A DNA stretch of 47,393 nucleotides. Source: JACCXG01 sp963785755 (GTDB lineage: Bacteria > Acidobacteriota > Vicinamibacteria > Vicinamibacterales > 2-12-FULL-66-21). A model generated the notes under the pieces. The model was not told the origin of the DNA. It ran no database searches and was given only the letters and a program-made list of their open reading frames with translations. The stretch covers positions 1 through 47,393 of the forward strand of contig CAWAXG010000067.1 in the NCBI GenBank assembly GCA_963785755.1. The letters are read 5' to 3'. Of this stretch, positions 36,142 through 44,070 are shown one piece after another (the first letter of the stretch is position 1; each line of letters begins with the position of its first letter). Made by a program: the position numbers and the translations under genes.

Positions 36142-36901
36142 CACCAATGATCTCGCGGGCGCACGTCACGATCGCTTCATGGACACTGGTGGCAGCGGCA
36201 GCCGTCGTGTCGGCCCAGACCCCAGGCGACTGGAAACCGCTGTTCAACGGCACGGATCTGACCGGCTGGAGGTCGCCGCCGGACGCGGCGGCGGGAATAC
36301 GCCGGCGCCGCCGCCGGCGCCGTGGAAGATGGAGAACGGTGTTCTCGTTGGCGGCCAGGGGACCGGCCGCGGCAGCCTCGTCACCAACGAGCGGTCCAAG
36401 GATTTCAATCTCGAGTTCGACTTCATGCTCGCCGAGCCCGGGACGAAGTGCTCGGCCGAACTGATTGGCGAGAAGCAGGAGAATGCCAGTGAGGACAAGT
36501 CCTGCCTCTACAACAGCGGCGTGAGCTTCCGCACCGGCTACCAGGTCAACATCGGACGGCGCGAGGCCGGTGAGTTCATCGGCATCGTCGTGCACCGGAA
36601 CGCGCCGGGCGCGATTCGCGGCAACGTGCTGTGGCTCGACAGCGGCGACAAGAAGTTCCCGGGCCTTCGCAAGAAGGAGGACTGGAACCGCCTGCAGATC
36701 ACGGTGAAGGGACCGCAGCTCACCGTCATGCTCAATGGCACGAAAATCTGCGACGTGAAGGACGACCCGACCGATCCCGCCGAAGCCCGATGGAAAGAAG
36801 CGGGTCCGATCTCGCTGCAATGGCCGCCGGCGGGTGAGTCGGGCGGGGCTCAGGGGTTCATCAAGAACCGAAACATGAGGCATTCGAGTTCTCTGCCCTG
36901 A
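36138..36901 (+). CDS. Secreted DUF1080 protein, 3-keto-disaccharide hydrolase-like (one frameshift)
   Basis: Start ATG 36138 with AGAAAGGA upstream. Signal peptide SRAHVTIASWTLVAAAAVVSA, then the DUF1080 opening WKPLFNGTDLTGW. After an indel near 36295 (G/C-rich run) the domain is complete: LEFDFMLAEPGTKCSAEL-type strand, SCLYNSGVSFRTGYQVNIG, FIGIVVHRNAPG, WNRLQITVKGPQLTVMLNGT and GPISLQWP. The last residues FIKNRNMR suggest another slip near the end (the family ends in a FRNIR-like strand). Third DUF1080 domain in the window. Placed between the two TPR copies on the same strand. Confidence 0.8.
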
Positions 36902-36905
36902 GGGC

Positions 36906-36998
36906 GTCAATTCACAATCTCCAACTCCCAACTCCCAAGGTAATGGTTCGTTCGAAGCGATCGCTTTGGGAGTTGGTAGTTGGGAGTTGGAAGTTGAC
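36906..36998. repeat. Inverted element, copy 2 of the 35-nt-arm family
   Basis: Left arm 36906-36940 (starts GTCAATTCAC, ends CTCCCAAGG), right arm 36964-36998 (starts CTTTGGGAG, ends GAAGTTGAC). Both are exactly 35 nt, as in copy 1, with the same outer GTCAA/TTGAC ends. The 23-nt loop holds ATGGTTCG as in the loop of copy 1, and TTCGAAGCGATCGC. The right arm runs directly into the signal-peptide region of the next gene. Confidence 0.8.
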
Positions 36999-37012
36999 GT
37001 GGGCGCTCGTGT

Positions 37013-38565
37013 TTGTCTGTGCCGGCGCCCGTGATTGCCCAGCATCTCGAACATCCGCTGCCGGACGATTTCAACGAACCCATCCGCCTTTACACCACCG
37101 GCCTCGGCATCTTCACGCGTCCCATCTCGTCGTCTCATGCCGAGGCCCAGGCGTACTTCAACCAGGGCTTTCAGCTGATGTACGGCTTCGCCAAGGCGGA
37201 GGCCGGGCGATCCTTTCGCGAGGCGCAGAGGCGGGATCCCGACTGCGCGATCTGCTATTGGGGCGAAGCGTGGGCGTGGGGGCCGTACGTCAACGGGCGC
37301 ATGACGCCGGCCCATGCCGCGCGGGCGTATGCGGCCGTCCAGAAAGCGGCCGCGCTGGCCGATCGGCACGCGAACGCGAAAGAGCAGGCGTTGATTCGCG
37401 CCATGAGTGCACGATACGTGGAGCGTTTCGATCCGGCGCAACGGCTGGATCAGGATCGCGCGTATGCGGACGCCATGGCTCGCGTCGCCGCGGCCTATCC
37501 TGACGACCTGGATGTGGCCACGCTGTACGCCGAGGCGCTGTTCCTGCTGCTGCCTCGCCCGCGCGCCTTTCCCGTGGACGATCCGACGGTCTCCCGCGTG
37601 CTCGCCGCGCTCGAAGGCGCACTGGCGCGCGACGTCAGGCATCCGGGCGCCTGCCACCTCTACATCCACATGACCGAGTTGACGCCCGAGCCGCAGCGGG
37701 CGGTCGCGTGTGCCGAGCACCTTGGCAATGCCATCCCGGGCGCGAGCCACATGAATCACATGCCGGCGCACGTCTGGACGAGGGTCGGGCGATGGGGCGA
37801 CGCCGTGCGCGCGAGCCTTCAGGCCTGGCAGTCCGATCAGAAGGCCGCAAAGGGTGAGGGCTTCCTGACCTATCCGGCCCACGACCTGCACATGCTCGTC
37901 TACGCCGCGTCGATGGACGGGCAGGGCAGCGTCGCGCTGCAGGCCGCTCGCGGGTTCACGCGGCTGACGAGCGACTCGATGCTGCATTCGCTCGCGCTGG
38001 TGCGGTTCGGGCGGTTCGACGAGGTCGAGAGCCTCGGGCCGCGGCCCGCCGGCGAGATCTCCGCCGGCATGTGGGACTTCGCACAGGGCTACGCGGCGCT
38101 TCGCCGCGGCGACGCCGCCGCGGCACGCAGATTCGCCGATCCGCTGCGCAAGGCCGCGGCCTCGTCCACGTCGACCTTCCGTGTTCACGCGGCGTAGTCG
38201 TTGCTGGGCATCGTTTCGGGGATCCTCGACGGGGAGATCCCGCGCGCGGCGGGCGACTCCGCAACGGGCATCAGCGCGTTGACGCGTGCCGTGGGGTTGC
38301 AGGACACGCTGGTGGTCGACGATCCCGAGCCGTTTCCGTTCGCGGCGCGCCACTGGCTGGGCGCGGCGCTCGTCGAGGCGAAGCGGTTCGCGGAGGCCGA
38401 ACGGGTCTACCGCGAGGATCTTGCGCGGCATCCGCACAACGGATGGGCGCTGGTTGGTCTCCAGCAGGCGCTGCGGGACAGGGAAAGGCGACGAGAGACG
38501 TGGACGAGGAGCTGCGCGCGGGCTGGTCGCGCGCCGATGTTCGGATCACTTCCTCGCGATTCTGA
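37013..38565 (+). CDS. Secreted TPR-repeat protein with internal amber codon and frameshifts
   Basis: Large TPR protein of a type common in acidobacteria. A hydrophobic leader (LTWALVFVCAGA, about 36994-37030) is one frame away from the mature start PVIAQHLEHPLPDDFNEPIRL, so an indel lies near 37025. Then AQAYFNQGFQLMYGFAKAEAGRSF, DCAICYWGEAWAWGP, HPGACHLYIHMTELTPEPQRA, GNAIPGASHMNHMPAHVWTRVGRW, KGEGFLTYPAHDLHMLVYAAS. An in-frame TAG (38195-38197) interrupts it, after which the same frame goes on with GIVSGILDGEI and RHWLGAALVEAKRFAEAERVY. After a last slip near 38480 it ends GWSRADVRITSSRF at 38565. Function unknown. Confidence 0.75.
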
Positions 38566-38570
38566 AACCG

Positions 38571-39885
38571 ATGTCAACTCCCAACGCCCAACGTCCAACT
38601 CCCAAGGGACAACGCCCGAACACGGGGGTGGAATTCGGACGAACCAGCTGTTCGCAGGACGTTCACCCCGTTGTTCGCGCAGCTTCCCTCGGAAGTTGGG
38701 AGTTGGAAGTTGGAGTTGACCGACCCTCCCGCCGCGCGGCGGTCACCAGCCTCGTGTCGGCGAGTGCTGCTCTCGCAGCGAGCTCGCTCGAGGCTCTCGC
38801 CGCGCGACAGCCGTGTCGCGACTCCGTTGCCGGTACCCTGGTCGGCACCCTGCCGCTGACTCGAGCCGGTGCGCCCGTGCAGCCGTACGGCGTGAAGTTC
38901 GGCGGCCGTGGTCTCGACGCGCGGCTGGTCACCGATCTGTCGCGCCTGGAACCCGATCGCCTGATCACCCCGAATGCCGCGGCGTTCGTCCGCACCGAGT
39001 GCCCGGCCGCCGTCGCGCAACACCGCGGGCCCTGGCACGTCAAGACAACCGGTCTCGTTCGCGCCGAGGGATCGCTCACGATCGAGGAACTGCAGAAATC
39101 GGCGAAGCCCATGGGTCCGCACCTGTGCGAGTGCTCCGGCAACAACAACCCGGCAAATTTCGGCCTGATGAGCGTGGCCGAGTGGGACGGCGTGCCGCTC
39201 GGCGACGTGCTCTCGAGGGTCGAGGTCGGCTCAACACGCCGCTGCCGTGCTCGTTGGCGGTGTCGATCACGACGCCCAGAAATCCAGCAGCTCGACTGCC
39301 GGTGCGAGCTGGGTGATTCCGCTGGCCTCGCTCGATCGGCTCGGCGCCTTTCTCGCCGTGCGGATGAACGGCGAGCCGCTGCCACTCGATCACGGCCGGC
39401 CGGTCCGGCTCGCCGTGCCCGGCTGGTACGGCTGCGCGTGGATCAAATGGGTCAACGAAATTCGCCTGGTCGGCACCGGCGAACCCGCCACCAGCCAGAT
39501 GAAGGAGTTCGCGGGCCGCACCCATCAGTCGGCGCGCCACGATCTTGCGCGCGACTACATCGCCCCGGAAATCGAGGCCGCCGCCGTTCCCATCCGCGTC
39601 GAACGGCGCCGCACTGCCGCCGGCATCGAATACCGCATCGTCGGCATCGTCTGGGGAGGCCGGCGGCCCGTCGATCGCCTGGCGATCCGCTTTGGCGCCG
39701 ATGGTCCGTGGACGCCGTTTTCGATCTGTCCCGCTCCGGCCTCGTCTGCCACGTGGTCGCTCTGGGACTTCCGGTGGCAGCCGGAAAGGCCGGGCAAGCA
39801 CGCCATCTTCCTGCGCGTCCCCGATACGTCTGTTCCGCAGCGCCGCCTCGATGCGGGCTACTACATGCGGGAAGTGACTATCTGA
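38571..39885 (+). CDS. Sulfite-oxidase-family molybdopterin enzyme, Tat-exported (frameshifted)
   Basis: Mo-cofactor domain of the sulfite oxidase type plus a C-terminal dimerisation-like domain. RRAAVTSLVSASAALAASSL (about 38735-38795) is a Tat-like signal. Then QPYGVKFGGRGLDARLVTDL, a conserved HRGPWHVKTTGLV-like strand and SLTIEELQ, and the molybdenum-ligand cysteine region HLCECSGNNNPANFGL (second Cys, in CSGN). After one indel near 39225: VRMNGEPLPLDHGRPVRLAVPGWYG and WIKWVNEIRLV, the usual substrate-site strands, and the end GYYMREVTI. The only in-frame ATG, 38571, sits on the edge of the repeat element, so the native start may be lost or non-ATG. Confidence 0.8.
38573..38720. repeat. 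Inverted element, copy 3 of the 35-nt-arm family
   Basis: Left arm 38573-38607 (starts GTCAACTCCC, ends CTCCCAAGG), right arm 38686-38720 (ends GGAGTTGAC), each 35 nt. The loop of 78 nt is unlike the loops of copies 1 and 2 except for a CGAACCA/TTCG motif. It lies directly between the TPR stop and the molybdoenzyme, and the only in-frame ATG of the latter (38571) overlaps its left end. Confidence 0.8.
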
Positions 39886-39912
39886 CACGATCTCTTCCCG
39901 CCCTAGGACTTT

Positions 39913-39960
39913 TGTGCTAGGCTCCCGCGCGATCTTCGACCATCGTTGAAATTTCGAAGA
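39913..39960 (+). promoter_or_regulatory. Shared leader before the first TonB-type gene
   Basis: TGTGCTAGGCTCC (39913-39925) resembles an extended -10 region. Twenty-two bases after its first base begins the box TTCGACCAT-N9-TTCGAA (39935-39958). The second TonB-type gene has the same two blocks with 21-base spacing. The start codon is 130 bp further on, so the box would lie in the 5' leader if TAGGCT is the -10. Confidence 0.5.
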
Positions 39961-40089
39961 TCGTCGCGGGCATTCGCAACGCATCGGGTATCGGAAGGGC
40001 AGCTGGCGCTCTACCGGCCCCCAGCCGGTCTGCAGCGCCTCGGGCAAGGAATCCGTGATCGACATCTGAAACGCAGGAAGGAGGCCGCA

Positions 40090-43000
40090 ATGAGGATGGT
40101 GCGGTTCACCTGGGTTCGATTCGTCGTCGCCGGATTGCTGGTTCTTGCTGGCGCAATCCCCGCGCTCGCACAGGGCCAGGGCAATGCCGTTCTGACTGGA
40201 ACGGTACTGGATCCGGACGGAGTCGTCCCAGGAGCCACGGTCACCGCGACCGACGCCGCAACGAGCATTAATCGTTCGGCGGTGTCCAACGAACAAGGAA
40301 CGTTTCGCCTCTTATCACTCCCGCCAGGCCGCTACACCATCAGCGTCGAAATGGAAGGCTTCAAGAAAATCACCATTCCAGACGTTGCGCTGTACGGCGG
40401 CGAAACCCGCGATCTCGGCAGGCTGGCGCTGCAGGTCGGCGTCAGCTCCGAGGAGATCACCGTCACCGCGGAAGTGACGCCGGTGCAGACCACCGCAAGC
40501 AACCTGCAGCGGACCGTGACCGGCGACCAGCTCACGATGATCCAGGTCAAGGGGCGCGACGTGTTCGGCATGATGAAGATCCTGCCGGGCGTCGTCGACA
40601 CTACCTTCAGCCGCGACTTCGCCCAGTGGAACTCGGGTCGCGGCCTGAGCATCAACGGCGGCAACTCGCTGAACAAGAACACGACGATTGACGGCGTGCC
40701 GGTCGGCGAGGAAGGCGGCGACGGGACCACCCACATCACGCCGAACATCGATGCCATCGGCGAAGTGAGCGTGATTACCAGCGGCTACACGGCAGAGAAC
40801 GGCCGCCAGTCGAGCGGGCTGATCCGCATCACGACCAAGTCGGGCACCAACACGCTGCGCGGATCCGGCTGGTACAACGCGCGCCGCGACGAGTGGAACA
40901 GGAACGACTACCTGCGGGAACAGGCGGGCACGGCCAAGCCGTTCTTCGCGGTGAACATCGGCGGCTACAGCATCGGCGGTCCAGTGGTCATCCCCGGCGT
41001 CGTCGACAGCCGGCGGAGCCAGAAGAAGATCTACTTCTTCGCCTCGCAGGAATACACCGACGACCTGCGGCCGCAGGACGTCACGCGCACGAACCTGCCG
41101 ACGGACCTCGAGCGGCGCGGCGACTTCTCGCAGACGCGCATCACCAACGGCAGCTTTCAGCCGATCCTCGATCCGCTGACCGGCCAGCAGTTCCCCGGCA
41201 ACGTCATCCCCGCGGCGAACAGCAGTCCGGATTGCGGCGTCAAGTTCAGCTGCATGAGCCCGCTCGGACAGCGCATGCTCAACCTGCTGCCGCCGCCGAA
41301 CGGCGTGCTCGACGCGACGGCCGGACAGCAGTGGACCTCGAACGACGCGCGCGACGTCACGCCGCTGCACGTCCGGAAGAACACCGTGATCCGGATTGAC
41401 ACCCAGCTGAGCGACTCGCAGCGTTTCAGCATCCGCACGCTGTTCGATCGCGACGACAGCACGACCTTCAATCGCGTCGCGCCGGGCGTCGGCTCGGTGA
41501 ACAACATGTTCCCCGGCAACCTGCTGACCGGCACCTACACGGCCGTGATGAGCAACACGCTGGTGAACGAAATGATTGGCGGCATTTCGCAGAACCACTG
41601 GGGCTTCCGCGTCGGCACCGGATCACTCACCAACAGTGATTACACCGACTTCTACCGCTCGAGCGTCGGGATCGATCCGCCGCGGTTGACTCCGTACGGG
41701 CCGGCCGGCGACCCGCACCTGAGCAAGGTGCAGAAGGACCAGTACCCGTATCTGCCGGACATGCAATATGGCGGTGGTGACCGGGCCGGACTGGCGCAGT
41801 ATCGGCCGAGCGGCGGCAATGGACCGCTGCCGCGGCAGAACGAGAACATCCGCCTCACCTTCGAGGACAACCTGTCCTGGACGAAGGGTCGGCACAGCTA
41901 CAAGTTCGGGGTCTTCGCCGAGCGCGACAGCAAGACCGAGCCCGGATCCAACGACTACAACGGCGTCTACAACTTCGGGCACAGCGCCGACAACCCGCTG
42001 AGCACCGGCAACGGCTACGCCAACGCGTTGGTCGGCGTGTTCACGCGCTACGACGAGCGCGACTTCCGCGTCGACGCCGAGGTCCGCCACTGGCAGTGGG
42101 ACGCGTACGCGCAGGACAGCTGGCGCCTGTCGCCGCGGTTCACGATGGACTACGGCGTGCGCGTCACCCATCACGGCGCCGTATACGAGACGCGCGAGAT
42201 GAACTCCGCGTTCGATCCGGACCTGTGGCAGGCCAATCAGGCGGCAGTGCTGTATCGTCCGTTCTGCCGGCCGAACGGCGTCGCCGGCACCCAGGCGTGC
42301 GCCGCCAACAACCGCGCGGCGATCAACCCGATCAACGGCAACATCGTGTCGCAGTCTTTCGTCGGGACCGTCGTGCCCGGGTCCGGCAACATTGCGAACG
42401 GGCAGTTCACGGGCGGTCTCCCCGGCAAGAAGAGCGGCTGGTACTACGACATGCCCGCGCTGTCGTGGGCGCCTCGATTCGGCATTGCCTGGGACGTCAC
42501 CGGCGACCAGAAGACCGCGATCCGCGCCTCGGGCGGGATCTTCTACAACTTCATCAACCGCAGCCAGTATCTCTACAACGGCGGCCCGCTCGTCTCGCAG
42601 GTCCGCAGCGTCCTCAACTCGACGCTCGACGAACTGGACGACGTCGCCCGCGTAGGGAGTCTTGTCGTGAGTCCGCAGCAGGTCAACATCCCCGCCGGCT
42701 TCGCGATTCCGATGCACGGCGACCAGCTGGCGCAGGGTGAGCTCCAGCCGGAAAAGAACTACCAGGGCAACGTGGCGTTCCAGCGCGACATCGGCTTCAA
42801 GACCGTGGCCGAGGTCGCGTGGGTCGGCAACTTCGGCCGGCATTTCTGGCGGACGAAGACGGCCAACAACATCGAGCCGTACGCGTACGGGAACCCGGAG
42901 AACCTGTTCCGCAACGAGCCGATCAACGCCAACTTCCTGCGCCGTGACTACCCGGGTCTCGGTGCGGTCCGGTACCTCACGACCGACGACGACATCCTGA

Positions 43001-43806
43001 ACTACAACGCGCTGCAGCTCAGCGTCAATCGCCGGCTCGATCACGGACTCCAGATGGGCTTGGCCTACACATTGTCGAAGGCCGAGGGCATCCAGGGCTG
43101 GGACTACCTGACCGAGGAACTGTTTGGCGCGCAGGGCATCCGCGATCGCTACTACGGTCCACCCTCGGCGTCGCAGAACCAGGATCGCCGCCATATCCTG
43201 GTTCTCCATTACAGCTACGCTCTTCCCAATCCGACGCCCGGTGTTCCAATCCTGAAGTGGGTGCTCGACGGCTGGGAAGCGTCGGGCGTGACGCAGTTCA
43301 CGACCGGCGATCCGCTCGACCCGGTCTGCAACACCAACCAGGCGGGCGTCGAGAATACCGATCCCAGCCTGTCCGGGATCACCGGCGCGCCGAACCTGCG
43401 TTGCGAGTTGACGGGTGAACCGATCTTCAGCGGCTACACGCCCGACACCAGCGTGGCTGATGCATTCCAGGTGCACTTCAATCCGGCCGCGTTCCGTCGG
43501 CCGCGACCAAGCGGAGGCCTGGGGAACCTCGGCGATGCGCCGATCGGGGTGCTGCGGCATCCGTCGTGGTGGAACTGGGACTTCACGCTGTCGCGCCGGA
43601 TCCCGGTCAAGGTGCCGGGTGCGGCACGCGGCGGCAACATGCGCATTCAACTGCAGCTGTACAACATGTGGGATGCAGTGCGATTCACGCAGATGAATGC
43701 CACCTACACCTTCAGCGCCACCGGCAACACGGCGGCCAACACCGGCAAGTACACGCAGACGACCAACCCGCTCAACGTGGGTCTGACGCTGCGCTCGGAC
43801 TTTTAG
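40090..43806 (+). CDS. TonB-dependent-receptor-like outer-membrane protein with carboxypeptidase regulatory domain
   Basis: 1238 residues, uninterrupted. Start ATG 40090 follows AGGAAGGAGG. Signal peptide RFVVAGLLVLAGAIPALAQ. Residues about 32-120 form a carboxypeptidase-regulatory-like/beta-sandwich domain (LTGTVLDPDGVVPGATVTAT, RLLSLPPGRYTISVEMEGF). A plug-like domain follows (KGRDVFGMMKILPGVVDT, INGGNSLNKNTTIDGVPV, SGYTAENGRQSSGLIRITTK). The remainder is a long beta-barrel ending in LTLRSDF, with the terminal Phe expected for outer-membrane insertion. Acidobacterial Oar/Cna-B-like SusC relatives are thought to import polymers or oligosaccharides; no SusD-like partner is present. It has a shared leader box upstream and a hairpin terminator downstream. 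Confidence 0.9.
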   Translation: MRMVRFTWVRFVVAGLLVLAGAIPALAQGQGNAVLTGTVLDPDGVVPGATVTATDAATSINRSAVSNEQGTFRLLSLPPGRYTISVEMEGFKKITIPDVALYGGETRDLGRLALQVGVSSEEITVTAEVTPVQTTASNLQRTVTGDQLTMIQVKGRDVFGMMKILPGVVDTTFSRDFAQWNSGRGLSINGGNSLNKNTTIDGVPVGEEGGDGTTHITPNIDAIGEVSVITSGYTAENGRQSSGLIRITTKSGTNTLRGSGWYNARRDEWNRNDYLREQAGTAKPFFAVNIGGYSIGGPVVIPGVVDSRRSQKKIYFFASQEYTDDLRPQDVTRTNLPTDLERRGDFSQTRITNGSFQPILDPLTGQQFPGNVIPAANSSPDCGVKFSCMSPLGQRMLNLLPPPNGVLDATAGQQWTSNDARDVTPLHVRKNTVIRIDTQLSDSQRFSIRTLFDRDDSTTFNRVAPGVGSVNNMFPGNLLTGTYTAVMSNTLVNEMIGGISQNHWGFRVGTGSLTNSDYTDFYRSSVGIDPPRLTPYGPAGDPHLSKVQKDQYPYLPDMQYGGGDRAGLAQYRPSGGNGPLPRQNENIRLTFEDNLSWTKGRHSYKFGVFAERDSKTEPGSNDYNGVYNFGHSADNPLSTGNGYANALVGVFTRYDERDFRVDAEVRHWQWDAYAQDSWRLSPRFTMDYGVRVTHHGAVYETREMNSAFDPDLWQANQAAVLYRPFCRPNGVAGTQACAANNRAAINPINGNIVSQSFVGTVVPGSGNIANGQFTGGLPGKKSGWYYDMPALSWAPRFGIAWDVTGDQKTAIRASGGIFYNFINRSQYLYNGGPLVSQVRSVLNSTLDELDDVARVGSLVVSPQQVNIPAGFAIPMHGDQLAQGELQPEKNYQGNVAFQRDIGFKTVAEVAWVGNFGRHFWRTKTANNIEPYAYGNPENLFRNEPINANFLRRDYPGLGAVRYLTTDDDILNYNALQLSVNRRLDHGLQMGLAYTLSKAEGIQGWDYLTEELFGAQGIRDRYYGPPSASQNQDRRHILVLHYSYALPNPTPGVPILKWVLDGWEASGVTQFTTGDPLDPVCNTNQAGVENTDPSLSGITGAPNLRCELTGEPIFSGYTPDTSVADAFQVHFNPAAFRRPRPSGGLGNLGDAPIGVLRHPSWWNWDFTLSRRIPVKVPGAARGGNMRIQLQLYNMWDAVRFTQMNATYTFSATGNTAANTGKYTQTTNPLNVGLTLRSDF

Positions 43807-43816
43807 CCTCGGCAGC

Positions 43817-43850
43817 GGGCCCGGCGCGTGATGACGTGCCGGGCCCTTTC
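43817..43850 (+). terminator. Rho-independent terminator after the first TonB-type gene
   Basis: A 12-bp stem GGGCCCGGCGCG pairs with CGTGCCGGGCCC (11 of 12 Watson-Crick positions, one wobble), loop TGATGA, followed by TTTCCC. It begins 10 bp after the stop codon. Confidence 0.75.
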
Positions 43851-43943
43851 CCTGGTTCCCAGCTTCGAACTCCAGCTCCAGCCTGCCGTTCCCGGCCCCT
43901 GAATCGGGGGATCCTTCTTTCGCCAGCTGGTGCTGACCCTCTG

Positions 43944-43990
43944 TGTGCTAGGCTCCGCGCGACTATCGAACATTTCGCGGAATTTCGAAA
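43944..43990 (+). promoter_or_regulatory. Shared leader before the second TonB-type gene
   Basis: TGTGCTAGGCTCC (43944-43956), then the box ATCGAACAT-N10-TTCGAAA (43965-43990), 81 bp before the ATG at 44071. The order and spacing match the first TonB-type gene. Confidence 0.5.
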
Positions 43991-44070
43991 AAACCGGGGG
44001 AGTCGAATTGGCCGCCCGCGGGGACATGCCGGGCGATGGCTGGCAGAATCTTGCCAACGGAGAGTGAAGA

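Noticed and set aside
36125..38437. A 770-codon antisense frame opposite the DUF1080 and TPR genes.
   Set aside because: Arg/His/Asp-rich composition without domains; the opposite strand has clear protein motifs. Long antisense frames are usual at this GC content. The same holds for 9275-11473, 15067-16914, 19522-21714 and 41623-43650.
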